From: Spodoptera frugiperda
Taxonomy: Eukaryota; Arthropoda; Insecta; Lepidoptera; Noctuidae
Length of the DNA: 64,000 bases
Direction: 5' to 3'
NCBI RefSeq assembly: GCF_023101765.2
Contig: NC_064236.1
Coordinates: 21,264,571-21,328,570, forward strand
Notes under the pieces: generated by a model
What the model saw: only the letters and a program-made list of their open reading frames with translations
What the model was told of the DNA's origin: nothing
Database searches by the model: none
Program-made: the position numbers and the translations under genes
Part shown: in pieces, positions 1 through 10,900 of the stretch
How positions within the stretch are numbered: position 1 is the first letter of the stretch
Layout of the letters: every line of letters begins with the position of its first letter

Positions 1-69
1 AGTCGTAATCAATGTTGGATGTGAGTATTGGTTTAGATATATGGTTTTTCATTTTTATATTTTAATAAA

Positions 70-175
70 CGCAGATGGATCACCTGATAGTAAGCGATCA
101 GCGCCGCCATCATCATCTGCAAATCCATCAGCATCACAATCTCCAGAAGAGTTACAAGTGCGTTTCTAAGGTTCT
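70..175 (-). repeat. Degenerate LINE-tail-like repeat fragment
   Basis: cagatggatcacctgatag and the following bases resemble, in reverse, the ccatcaggtgatacgtctg tails at 26190 and 27550. Lies in an intron of the sidestep-like gene. Confidence 0.5.
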
Positions 176-690
176 TATAAAATTCTTATATAAAGGATAA
201 ATGATATTTACACGTCAATCTTTCAAATAAGCACGGGCGACCTATCCGACTACTTTGAGAAGAAATGCCGAAACAAATTCAGTGGTCTCTTTTAAAGTCC
301 AGACAATCAAATAAAGAATAATGTGAGAGCACCGTGCATAAAACCCCCCAATTTAATCTTGAACTACAAATGTTATTATTAAGTTGACATGCATGTTTTA
401 CATTATAACATTATACTACATTCTAGTGTACGCCTTATAAGCGTAGGACACAGGTCCTAAAATGTTATTAACACCATCTGTATTATGTACAACAACCTAT
501 GGTCCACAAAATAAAAAATGATTTGTTTTGGTTTGACAAAATGAGATATCACCATTTCTTGTGTATGGCATTGTCTTGCCAATCACCACCACGAAGCTTT
601 TTAAGTCTTTGACTGCCAATAGAAAAATGTCGAAGGCAAATCCTCCGCAAACGTCGGTCACCGGTGACCACGGCGCGGCGTTCAATGTGT
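176..690. other. Intron sequence of the sidestep-like gene, no exon seen
   Basis: AT-rich; short frames only (561-770 runs into the hairpin element). No further exon found up to 917. Confidence 0.4.
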
Positions 691-719
691 TAAAATCTGA
701 CCATACGCTAGAAATATAT

Positions 720-859
720 ACGGCGCATTCCAATAACCTACCGATCGGTAGATTTGCCTACCAGCGGTAGAATTTTGACACATTTTGTATGGAGATTATG
801 TCAAAATTCTACCGCTGGTAGGCAAATCTACCGATCGGTAGGTTATTGGAATGCGCCGT
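720..859. repeat. Perfect 61-bp inverted repeat (hairpin MITE)
   Basis: Arms 720-780 and 799-859 are exact reverse complements (61 of 61), with an 18-base spacer. The arms start acggcgcattccaataacc. Placed in the intron before the first sidestep-like exon. Likely a small foldback DNA element; no transposase. Confidence 0.85.
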
Positions 860-917
860 TAGTATTACCGTACCCATAGCTAAGTACTTACTTTCGGTTT
901 GCCTTCGTGTTTTCCAG

Positions 918-1069
918 ATCGGCCCACCTGCCAGACTGGCCGAGTGGAGAGGGTAGGAGTAGTCGAACGAGAGGCGGAGACAGTCCATTGCATAGTGGAT
1001 GCTTCTCCTGAACCTCTGCAATTCACGTGGACTTTTGAGGATTCGAAGACACTCTATACGAGTGGAACG
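918..1069 (+). CDS. Sidestep-like exon: first half of last Ig domain
   Basis: Acceptor tttccag at 911-917, donor gttagt at 1070. The first codon is split (2 bases here) and the exon ends on a full codon. It carries the first Ig cysteine (HCIVDASP) and the core tryptophan (FTWTF). Confidence 0.75.
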
Positions 1070-1749
1070 GTTAGTAAATATTGAGGAAAGATAAATAAAT
1101 AAGTTAGACATAGATTTTTAAAACGACCAATTTCGTCAGACGAGAATGAACCTTTTTCAAAAGAGTAGTACCTAAGTCGTGTTTTCTGTACCGTCTGTGT
1201 GTTGTAACGAGAGCGATTACTCATTAATATTTGCGTGGATTAAAACAATTGTGTTTTGAAGAAAGCTTCTCGATGTCTCCCGAATGGTTGGTGGAGACTA
1301 CACTAAAATAAACACACAGACACAGTTGTAAATTAAAAATAAATGCTCGTATGTGAAAATTAAGTATGACTCCAGCAATTAACGGCTTGATTTACTACTA
1401 CTAATTTCAGAGGATATCTGCAAATCGTAATAGATATTCATCGAGCTTAACCTGGCTGTCACGTGGTGGAGACATCGGTCTGCTGCAATGTCGCGCCACA
1501 AATGCGTTTGGGGAACAGAAGAACTCCTGCGTGTTCAATATAACAGCTGGCGGCCCTCCTGAGATGCCCGATTGTGACATCACACGCAACGTACCCAACC
1601 ACCTCACTGTTCATTGCCGACTTGGTTAGACATTTTCTTTATTAATTTGTTTTAAAGCAAAGCAATAATTCAAACAGAGACGTAATTAAGTAGTAGATGT
1701 AATAGAGATATGTCTACCTCCATGGGAGACAGGCGTGAGGTTATGTATG

Positions 1750-1780
<31 letters not shown>

Positions 1781-3780
1781 TGGAGACGTGGAAATAGTGT
1801 TTATCGATGTACTTTGTACTGCACGGTTGGTGCGGTGTCTGGGCAACCGGCTACCGTGCAACGTGTAGGGGGTTCGATTCCCTCACGGAGCAACTCCTTG
1901 TGTGCTCCATAAGTTGTTGTTTCGGGGCTGGGTGTCATGTGTATGTGATCTTGTATGTTTGTAAATGCACCCACGACATAGGAGATAGTCCTAATGTGAG
2001 GCAACGACTTTGTATCTTACTCATTCTCATTACTTATTCCTCAAAAACCTAAGTAGTAAGTTCTATTCAACTATTACTGCAAATAATAAAGTTCTAATGT
2101 TTAAATGTTAATCGTAACTTCTTGCTGGTTATACTGAAACGACAATATTTTTTTATTTGGCTCGAAAATCACTTCTTTGTTAGGTTCTTCTTTGTTATAA
2201 ATTGTAATTTCTGCAGAAGTTGTAATCTTTATCTATACTTTATAGTTGTATTGTTTGTTGGTTTGAATAATATTTTTTATTTTGAATAGTGCATTTATCG
2301 AGGAAGGCTATAATGCTATAAAGCGGGTGAAACTGCGCGAGTAGCTATAGTTACAAACACTTATATTAATTTGTATCCAGGCTGGGATGGAGGTCGACCT
2401 CAAAAAGTCTATTTTCAACTGTACGACGAAACTGGCAGACTATTTCGCAATGTGTCGGACGCTGTTGGAAGTTACCAGTTCAAAAATGTACCGGGCCATC
2501 AGAATTTTACTGCGGTCTATTATACTGCGAATATAAGAGGAAGAAGCCCACAAGTTAAAAAAGTACTGCATTCTTACAGCGACGTATTAGCCAAGAAGAA
2601 AATAGAACGTATGTAAATAATAATTATGTAAAACTACAGTAAATCTATACTAACAGTAAATCTATACTAACAGTAAATCTATACTAACAGTAAATCTATA
2701 CTATAAATTAATTTGTGTGACTTAGAATTCCCATTAACACACTGCGGGAAAGATATCAGATTCATATTTTATTCTTGTTCTTACAATTTTAAAGTCCCGA
2801 AATACATAGGTATAGGTAAATTACTTACTGTCGATCCAATCTTATTATACTTTTTCTAAGTTTGTATTTGTTTTCTTTTTATAGTGGAGAGAAGTGCCGA
2901 AATTGCTCAAAAATGGATGCCGTACGTCCAGACACTGGCAGGAATAGTGACCCTATGCATCATGGTGGCAGCCATCACATTGGTAGTTAAGATATTCTGT
3001 ACCAAACTAGATCACGAGGATCCCAACCCAGATCTGGTACCACGGAGCACCAACGGTATGTCAAATCGCTGATTTATAGTAGTTGTCGAAATACACGATT
3101 TCAATAAGGACTCGCGTTTTTGTTGACAAAAATTTACCGTCCAATGATTCGACATTAAAAAAAATCATTATTGAACATAATGTACACACGCTACATTATA
3201 AGAGCTATCTGGTGAACACAAAAACGTGAACTGTGCACTCTCATTTAAGATAGAAGAAGTTTGACAGAAATTCAATACAACTAACAAATTAATGATTTTC
3301 ATTTCACTATTATTAATTTTCATAAAATCTTTGATGAATTCCTCAGGATATTTCCACCGTGAACCAGACATCACAAAGGAGGACCGGTGCCTGGAGTCTA
3401 CCAACATCACTACAAATCCATTGGCGACGTGCTCCAATGTGCACAATCCTCTGGTATGAAATACCTACATATATATTTGCTTGTGGCTCTATTATTTGGA
3501 ATATGCCCATTATAATATGTATTATTAGTCCACCGGTAGATTTCTTCTAGACAAATTTGTATTATATCCATGGATTTTAAAATCAACCGTGATATTCGTC
3601 TTGTTTTATAAAATCATGTAAAGGGTCACTGCAGTTGATGATACTTTAAGATGGTAGTAATATTGAGTTTTTATCTTTCAGCCGTATTGCCCACCTACGG
3701 TACCCACATGTCGCGTGGTGCGAGGCTGCCCACACGATGACGACGACTGCCTGACTGGTCAGCAGTCATATTTTGTCTAA
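918..3780 (+). CDS. Sidestep-family Ig/FnIII transmembrane protein, C-terminal part (six exons)
   Basis: Exons 918-1069, 1411-1624, 2381-2608, 2885-3055, 3347-3453 and 3682-3780 join with matching phases into 322 residues plus a TAA stop. In order: an Ig-like domain (Cys in TVHCIVDASPEP, Trp in FTWTF, Cys in LLQCRATNAFG), a fibronectin-III-like module (GPPEMPDCDI ... GWDGGRPQKVYFQLYDETG ... AVYYTANIRGRSP), one membrane helix (GIVTLCIMVAAITLVVKIF) and a cytoplasmic tail of about 90 residues ending SYFV. This layout, the DRPTC start of the Ig domain and the GWDGG FnIII strand match my memory of insect Sidestep-family proteins, which bind Beaten-path proteins in motor-axon guidance. N-terminal Ig domains lie upstream of base 1. 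The assignment rests on family recall, not a search; another Ig-superfamily receptor is possible. Confidence 0.75.
1411..1624 (+). CDS. Sidestep-like exon: end of Ig domain, start of FnIII
   Basis: Acceptor ctaatttcag just before 1411, donor gttaga at 1625. Holds the second Ig cysteine (LLQCRATNAFGEQ), a glycosylation sequon (NIT) and the FnIII start GGPPEMPDC. Ends with one base of a split codon (phase 1). Confidence 0.78.
1743..1778. repeat. (ATGT)9 microsatellite
   Basis: Nine uninterrupted ATGT units, in an intron of the sidestep-like gene. Confidence 0.9.
1816..2016 (+). mobile_element. tRNA-headed SINE, type 2
   Basis: tRNA-like head with a B box (gggttcgattccct) followed by a body shared with 5058-5204, 34155-34316 and 36953-37150 (gtttgtaaacgcacccacgac-type core). 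Intronic. Confidence 0.75.
2381..2608 (+). CDS. Sidestep-like exon: FnIII module
   Basis: Acceptor ttgtatccag before 2381, donor gtatgt at 2609. Encodes GWDGGRPQ through VLHSYSDVLAKKK with NVS and NFT sequons; YYTANIRGRSP is a typical FnIII F/G region. Phase 1 in, phase 1 out. Confidence 0.78.
2638..2703. repeat. 17-bp tandem repeat, about 3.9 copies
   Basis: Unit agtaaatctatactaac repeated at 2638, 2655, 2672 and 2689 (the last truncated), immediately 3' of the FnIII exon. Confidence 0.9.
2885..3055 (+). CDS. Sidestep-like exon: membrane helix
   Basis: Acceptor ttttatag before 2885, donor gtatgt at 3056. Contains a single ~20-residue hydrophobic stretch followed by KIFCTKLDHED, a usual stop-transfer layout. 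Confidence 0.78.
3347..3453 (+). CDS. Sidestep-like exon: cytoplasmic tail part 1
   Basis: Acceptor attcctcag before 3347, donor gtatga at 3454. Encodes GYFHREPDITKED ... TTNPLATCSNVHNPL; the split glycine codon is completed by the previous exon. Confidence 0.7.
3682..3780 (+). CDS. Sidestep-like terminal exon
   Basis: Acceptor ttatctttcag before 3682. Encodes a Cys-rich, acidic end (PYCPPTVPTCRVVRGC, DDDDC) and stops at TAA 3778-3780. Confidence 0.7.
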   Translation, partial: PYCPPTVPTCRVVRGCPHDDDDCLTGQQSYFV

Positions 3781-3981
3781 ATCCAGACAATCAATCAAGA
3801 CGGACTAATACTGCCTATAAGTAAATCCGACTCGAATACTCATCACATATTAGCATATCACACAACAGGCGTTAAAAATTCAGCAGAAATATTTATCTTT
3901 AGGATTAACCAAATAACATTTAGATTTAAGCACATGTTTACTTATCGTCTTTAAATGTCGACATGTTCTTATAAGTTGTTA

Positions 3982-3987
3982 AATAAA
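3982..3987 (+). promoter_or_regulatory. Candidate poly(A) signal of the sidestep-like gene
   Basis: AATAAA 202 bases after the stop codon at 3780, on the coding strand. A second AATAAA lies near 4497-4502. Confidence 0.4.
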
Positions 3988-4002
3988 GGACAATGGGGGA
4001 AG

Positions 4003-4570
4003 GAAGGGGAATAAAATATAAATTTAGAAAGAATTTTGCTGCAAGAAGCGTAGACTGAACGCCTAGCTGGTCTTTGTACCCTAGGCTGATACGATGACTG
4101 ACTTAGGCCCACAAGTGTATGGCGATTCCTTATTAGGAAGAAGTAAATATTTTAGGTTTGGTGCTGTATTGATGTATGTATAAGAAAGATGAATGAAGAT
4201 GTAAAATGAAAGCCAGATGTTTATTTTTGTCTTGATAACCTTCACAAGAAGATTATCCATTATTTTCTAAGTATTAAATATTTGTTCTATTTCCACAAGG
4301 TACCGCCATATGAAAGGTAACCACGTACGTTTAAGGGTAACTGTACCCTACTAGTCATTACTATTGTAATTATGTGTTTAGTATCTTAAAGGTTTAGTAA
4401 AGTAAGTTTATCTTCCCATGTTGGTCCCATGGGAAGTATCTAACGATTTGATCGCAAAATGCAAATTATTGTTATTCATTAAACATATTATTTCTGAATA
4501 AAGGTTTAATGAAGATAATCAATGTTTTTTTTTAATCTTGTCTTCATATTCAGTCCCGACGTTGTGTTCT
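4003..4570. other. Gene-free stretch after the sidestep-like gene
   Basis: AT-rich, no convincing exon; may be 3' UTR if the AATAAA near 4497 is used. Confidence 0.4.
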
Positions 4571-4574
4571 TTTT

Positions 4575-4700
4575 ATGGGATATGTGGCAAACGAGCAAAC
4601 AAATCATTTGATGGTAAGCGATCAGCGCCGCCCATGGACACCCGCAACATCAGAGGAGTCTCAGGTGCGTTGCCGGCCTTGTGTCAGCTTCAGACAGACT
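4575..4700 (-). mobile_element. LINE-tail repeat fragment
   Basis: The stretch starting gcaaacgagcaaacaaatc, with cagcgccgcccatggacac, is the reverse of the tails at 26222 and 27592. Confidence 0.6.
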
Positions 4701-4714
4701 TAGACTGTTTTTTG

Positions 4715-4790
4715 TGGGGAGAGAATCATCCAATGACTTCTCTCGTCTCTTGGGCGTGGCGAGACGGAGTGTACATAGACTTCAGACTTT
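4715..4790 (-). mobile_element. 3' tail of an R1-type retrotransposon
   Basis: gagaatcatccaatgacttc and the following bases are the reverse of the tails ending at 10055, 31377 and 41455. Confidence 0.6.
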
Positions 4791-5057
4791 TCTATTGCAG
4801 TATACTTATAGTGTACTATAGTCAAACAACTATTTTTAATAAATGCCGTTAGTTTGTGCCGCGTTCTTGAGTACAGATTGTGCCGCGATGGACCTGCACC
4901 TCTTCTCCAGATCCAATGATTTCCCGTTCCATGTACCAATATTGTGTAATTTTGTATAATAGGAATAAATGATAAGGTTGGCATTGGTACATAGGTATTT
5001 TAAAACAGTAAAAATACTGCCTAGGCTAATTTTCCAAACTAATGGACGTAAATAAAA

Positions 5058-5204
5058 ACCTTATCCCACTCTAGGATTTTCCTCCGTGTAGTGAGCACGT
5101 TTACAAACATACAAGTCCACATACACATCACATTCAAACCCCGAATAATAAGTAATTTGTGGATCACACAAAGAGTTGCTCCAACTGTGCAATCAAACGA
5201 CTAA
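5058..5204 (-). mobile_element. tRNA-headed SINE, type 2, fragment
   Basis: The region with gtgagcacgtttacaaacat and tggatcacacaaagagttgc matches the reverse of the SINE at 1816-2016; the B-box end is eroded. Confidence 0.65.
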
Positions 5205-5329
5205 GTTTTGTTGTATAAGTAGTAGGCCTGGGCAATACCTATCCCCTATATTGCTCATTATAATTTGTCTTCGAAATAAACAAAAACTGTCTGAAGTATT
5301 CGAAATATACCAGCAATGTTATCATTTTT

Positions 5330-5397
5330 TTTAAAGGGGAATAGTCATCCAATGACTTCTCCCGCCTTGGGCGAGGCGAGATGGAGTGTCAGACTTT
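5330..5397 (-). mobile_element. 3' tail of an R1-type retrotransposon
   Basis: tcatccaatgacttctcccg and gggcgaggcgagatggagtg, reverse of the 3' tails elsewhere in the window. Confidence 0.6.
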
Positions 5398-5399
5398 TA

Positions 5400-6226
5400 G
5401 GCTAAGAACTCACGGAGCGATTTTCACCCGCGCCCGCCGCGGTTGCGGGCCCGCAGCTTCCGTAGAGTGCAGATACCTATACATGTAAAAAATTAAAGCA
5501 CATTTCACGACGCGGTTTACGCCCGCAGTCTGCGCGTTTGTTTGCGGGTCCCGCTGCACCGGCGGGGAGCTCGTAGAATCGCGGGGACCGCGGTCACCCG
5601 CAGCCTTGGCGGGTTGCGGATGAAAATCGCGCGCTCTGCGGTCGATTGGATTTTTCGTCTTTCTTTAATTCGAAGAATTACTGGGCATTTTTCGTATTTT
5701 CGAAAATTTCTCAGTGGTAGCACGGAGTCTGGAAATGTGCCAGATATATGGCAATAGGCTCACCACCTATTACATGGGACTTACAACATAAATTGTGAAA
5801 AGTGGGTGTGCATTGTACAGTGGCATTATGTGCCATAATGTGCACCTCTGCCTACCCCTACGGGGATTAAAGGCGTGACGATATGTATGTTTAATTCACT
5901 AATAAAGGTAACAAATAATCCATAATGATATCTATCCTGAATCAATGCATGCACCCAGAACCTTTTGGGTCTTCTTTTTTATTCTTCTGTGAAGTAAGTA
6001 TAACGCAACAGCCCGTTTCTGATGTGTGTCCATGGCAGTCTGGACTTCAACTGATCGTTAACTGCTCGTCAGTCTTGCGATCATCGACCGCCACGTTTGC
6101 GGGCGATAATCGCAACCGCGGCGGCTGTGTAACCGCGCAAACAATCGGTCTCGTGAGTTGGAAATAAAACCGCAGTTCTGCCACCGCGGCGGGCGCGAGT
6201 GAAAATCGCTCCGTGAGTTCTTAGCC
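5400..6226. mobile_element. PIF/Harbinger-like inverted-repeat element with TTA duplication
   Basis: Terminal inverted repeats of about 43 bases: ggctaagaactcacggagcg at 5400 and its reverse ending at 6226, both continuing into CG-rich ends. Flanked by TTA at 5397-5399 and 6227-6229, the 3-bp target duplication typical of PIF/Harbinger. No transposase. Interior is broken by a SINE copy (5672-5885). Confidence 0.75.
5672..5885 (+). mobile_element. SINE type 1 body, nested in the Harbinger-like element
   Basis: Matches 36525-36735 (aggctcaccacctattacat, cctctgcctacccctacggg) but lacks the tRNA head. Confidence 0.7.
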
Positions 6227-6229
6227 TTA

Positions 6230-6701
6230 CTGACTAAAAACACCCATTACTTCTGCCTTCGAGCCGGATCCCCGGTAAACCCGCTAATTATCATTACCAC
6301 CTTATTAGAGAGGTTTGAAATAAGTCTGGGGGCCTACTCCGGTTCTCGAATCCGAAGTTTCGTTTAATTTTCGGCCGTAGGTTTTATTGATTTACTAATT
6401 AAATTACTTAAAATAACGTTTTATTTTTAATTTCAAATCAAAATCTATTTATTTATCTTCATTTCATTCGTTTATTTTTGTTCACAAAGGTTCGCAATAA
6501 ATGGAATTATAGTACGAAATTTGCGAAGTTTTGGACGAAATTTCGTTTTTCGTTGAATTAGAGTAGGCCCCCTGATGCGGAAATATCTTTGTATAAATTA
6601 AATCCTATCTAATTAATATAGATAGGTTTGATGGTACCAAAGAATTTATGTATTAAAAAATGAAACTTAACAAAGTTTGTGAGCGGCGGTTCTGTAAAAT
6701 A
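6230..6701. other. AT-rich gap
   Basis: No gene or clear repeat seen; the right part is probably 3' UTR of the minus-strand Cys/Lys-rich gene. Confidence 0.4.
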
Positions 6702-6707
6702 TTTATT
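6702..6707 (-). promoter_or_regulatory. Candidate poly(A) signal of the unrecognised Cys/Lys-rich gene
   Basis: TTTATT on the plus strand (AATAAA on the minus strand) 150 bases beyond the stop codon. Confidence 0.4.
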
Positions 6708-6856
6708 ATAAATTTATAACTAATAAGATCTTATCAGATGAATTGTTTAAAATATCACAAAATGCGTTGCAAGAATCTTGATCTTAATAGATTCAGTATA
6801 AGAAACGCAAATTATAGAACCGATTCATTTTCGTATGGAGTTTTAATTAATGAGTT

Positions 6857-7986
6857 TTAGTCCATTTTATCTTTATCGAAGCAATATAGATTCTGAAGAC
6901 CCTTAGATCCGGAACCTTTGCCAGGCATAGCCAACTTGATACCTCCGGTTGGTCCTTCTCCTGGAGGTTCAGGTGTCTCACTCTGTGGCTCGTCAGTCTC
7001 AATGTTGTTCTCAGTTTGTAACATAGAATCAGGAACCACCACTACTACTGGATTTTGATCTGATTCTGGCGCCGTGAGTGGCTCGGAGTCAATGGGACAT
7101 TCACATATGACAACCGTTTCTTTCTTAGCTTTCTTCTTTTTCTTCTTCTTCTCGTCACATTTACACTCTTTAAATTCAACTTTTTCGCGGATGATTATTG
7201 GTGGTGGGATAAAATCTTGTATAATCTCTGGATTTAAACTAGCATAGTACCTGACAGCCTCTTCCATTGTAAGCTCTACTTGTGGTGGCTCTTGATTGGC
7301 TGGGGGCTGCGCTTTCTTCTTAAACAATCTGAATCCAGATACTGCATGTGTACTATCTGATTTATCTTTAAATCTCCTTCTTTCTTCCATCATTTCAGCG
7401 TTTCGTCTCTGTGCTTCTTCGTCGACTTCTGGATCTGGCACAATTGTGATTCCAGGAGTTGGTGCAATGCAAATGTCAGGATCTGGTTTTCGCCTAAGCA
7501 CAACTTGAGGCTCAAGCTCAGGCTCAGGTTCGGGATCTTGGCAAGGACATTCACAAAAATTCTTAGTATACCATTTACTTAGTCCACTCATAAAGGATTG
7601 TGGCTTTTTGTCCTCACAATCACATTCCTTTTGAGGAGGTTCCTCATCTGTGCTAGTAGCGACCTGGCTCTGAATCATGCCTGCTTGAGTGTAAGTTCCG
7701 TTGGGTTCTATTAGTGAAATTCCCCCGGCGGGTCCAACTACTTCCATTGTACATGACCCTAAGTTTTTAACACCAGCACAAAATTTCAGTTTAGATTCTA
7801 TACAATTACAGCACTGGCAGCTTAACGATCTAGTCCCATCTTTTGGACCATTACTAGTTTTAGATATAGGCAGTGGAAATAATTCACATGGGCATGACAT
7901 GCGCTTTTTTTTACCACTACACGTACACCCTGCACTTGTATCTTCGCACTCTGGTTCAGGATTTTGACAGTCACCATTTTCATTAC
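6857..7986 (-). CDS. Unrecognised Cys/Lys-rich gene, terminal exon
   Basis: Acceptor aaatatttttag; TAA at 6859-6857. A 376-residue open frame with low-complexity segments (PEPEPELEP, a run of seven lysines) and five Cys-X-Cys-type clusters spaced through it. The length of uninterrupted frame in an AT-rich setting supports coding. Confidence 0.75.
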
Positions 7987-10900
7987 CTAAAAATATTTAG
8001 GAGCCATTATGATTCTAATTTATTTTCAAAATATAGTAAATTATATTACACGAAAAGTAACCAAAATTAAATGAATAGTATACGTAATCTATTAAAAATA
8101 AAAAAATACCATTTAAATAATTGTTTTCATTAATCACCGACTCCAGCGGCAGGTCAAATTCAATGCCACCACATCCTGTGGACTTCAAATTATTTGCTTT
8201 TTCTGCTAGTGCTTGTTTTAACATTTGCTTGAATTTCTCAGGGCAGCAACCACACATACCAATATCTGGGGGCTCGTTAGCGTCCCCGTCATCTTGGTTT
8301 TCTGCTGGACGACAGTCTGCCCGTATCGGACATTCATCCAATTGTATAGCGTTGCGGCGTCCGCGGCCAACAGTAGACAGCTGACATGGAGCTACCGAGC
8401 ACTCGCGGTTCATGGATACGATTGATGCTTGTTGCGTCACGTTTACCATTACCGGCCTTCTTTGATGTGTACCACATTTCAAACCTATAAAAACACAAAT
8501 TACTTAAAACTGGTAAATTCATGTCACATTATACAGGGTGACTTTGAATTCGACGTATTCCTGTCGGGAGGTGATAATACAACTAATTTCCTACAAAATT
8601 AGCTCTGAGGTCTTTGGGCGGAAAGTGGCTAGTTTCTGAGATATTCAACATTTTTGGTTTTGGTAAAAAAAATCCCGAATTTATTACAAAAACATCAATA
8701 AATAAAAAAATACTGGTTGGATTTTAGTAGTTTTAGTTTTAATCAGTTGTCAATACATCAGTTATCATATATAAAGACTAATAATGGCAGAAATATCATT
8801 CGTTTTAAAATAGCAAGTAATTTCTTATCAAAGGAGAATGCTCACGAAGTATGGGAAAAAAACCCAGGCCCGGCGCAAACGATTTGTATCTCAGTTTATC
8901 AGTATAAATGTGTAATAAAATCCCGTATAGGTACCATCGTCGAAAACGATGGCTAAATGTAGGAAATTGCTATTTGTTTTTTGTCAGGGACTATATTTAA
9001 ATCGATCAGCAGTGGACGTTTTTCGGCTGGTATGATGATAATATTTAAAGGATATTACGAGTAGAACGTATTAAAACAAATGTATACATTATCAAAACAT
9101 TATGTATCAGATTATTCAAAGTTCAATAATTTTAGTTCTACATCTTATATTACGTTTTGTAGTGAAAGTGCGGGATTTGCAAAACCATCTTGGTGCCTTG
9201 CCCACCCAAGGTAGTATATGATGGACATCACATGGACACAACAACCGAGCGTCCTTTTCCCATGTATGCATGAACAATAATATTCGCCAATTGGATTTCT
9301 GCCATTACCTCTACTATATAAAACGTCTTATATCACGCTGTATTGATGAGGGGGTGATCTGTAATTGATGCTCACGGCGTATACGAAGCGTATTAACTCA
9401 ATAAAATAAAGAGATATTACTAAGTTTCATAAATCAAAACAATGATAAAAATTAATCCATGCTAAAAAATAAATATCAATTTTCAATATTTAGCCATTGT
9501 TTTCGATGATGGTACCTATATAGCATTTCATTACTCATTTATACTGATAAACTGAGATACGTATAGTTTGCGCCGGGCCTGGGTTTTTTTTGAGCATTCT
9601 CCTTTGTTTTGTGTCAATGGATGGAGGATGCCGCCTCCTTCTGCGAAGCAGTCATGCTAGCTAAGGAGGAGGCGGGACGCGTGAGGGAACGAACCTCCTC
9701 ACGCCCCATCCGACGCGAAGGACACTCCGGGCGTCGGGGATCGCGTGACGATCGCCGGCCACCGTAAGAGCGGGTCTGCGGACGGCGAGCAAAGGTAGCT
9801 CGTCGCCCGACCAGAACCAGACCCGTGCGTGCGGCGCGTTGCGTTCCGCACGCGCCTCAAAGAGCCGTCAGACCACCACAGATGGGGCCCAGTAGGGCTG
9901 ATGCTTAATCCGGAGCTGCGGACTACCTAGCGGGTTTACCGGGGCTCCGGCTCGACAAGCAGGAGTAGGAACGGGGTGGTTTTTAGTCAGTAAGTGTCTG
10001 ACACTCCCTCTCGCCTTGCCCTGGCGAGAGAAGTCATTGGATGATTTTCCCCTTTGAAAAAAAAGACCTCGGTTGCGAAAGTCGTTGCTGCCATTCCGCC
10101 ATAAAATCGGGTCGGAGCTCGTCCCGCCACGCAATTTGTCTCGGTGACGCGCATGGGCGCGTCGCCGTCGCCTCTAAATCCCACGGCGGTAAAATCTCGA
10201 TACCTTAAGGCTAAGTACATATTTACTTACTAAACTTATTAACTTCGCACACGTTACCTTGGTTTACTAGTAGAGGAGTGATTATATCAGATACAACATT
10301 CGATGATTCATTGGTGTAATGGGAGCGTGCTTGGTCGATGACAGCCGTGTCATCACTTATACGTCGTGGGAATTTTCGAACCATTTCTACAGGAGTAGTT
10401 ATTTGACACAGCTTGTTCTTCGTTGCCTTCTCTCTTTTTTCTATCAATAGTTTTTCTTCTGTAATTAACGCCTTTTCTACCATTTCTTTCTTTATATGCT
10501 TATTGAGCATTTTTATCATATTTGAGCATTTGACCTTACTCTTACTTTCCTCTTCATTGAAAGACGATAATGTGTCTTGTAAACCTTCCAAGCAAAACTT
10601 TTTGCCTTTTGTTGATATCTTTAAACTATGCGTTTTTGGAGTAGGTAATTCTGTAAATTATAAAAATTATTCTTAGTTTTAAGAATATATCTAGTTTTGA
10701 ACTCCAGTTTTGGGTACTTTATCTGGCTACTTTATCTACCCCTGTTCAAAAGTTTTTGCGTGAAGGAGTAACAAACAAACAGAATTTTGCATTTATAATT
10801 TTAGTAGGACGACAAAGAAGAAACATTTGCGTTTTTGTATGCATGTACCTATGTAACGACTTCACACAAAAACTACTGGACCGATTCTTTTAACATTACT

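Noticed and set aside
1816..1900. Possible tRNA gene
   Set aside because: The tRNA-like head continues into a repeated body present four times in the window; it is a SINE.
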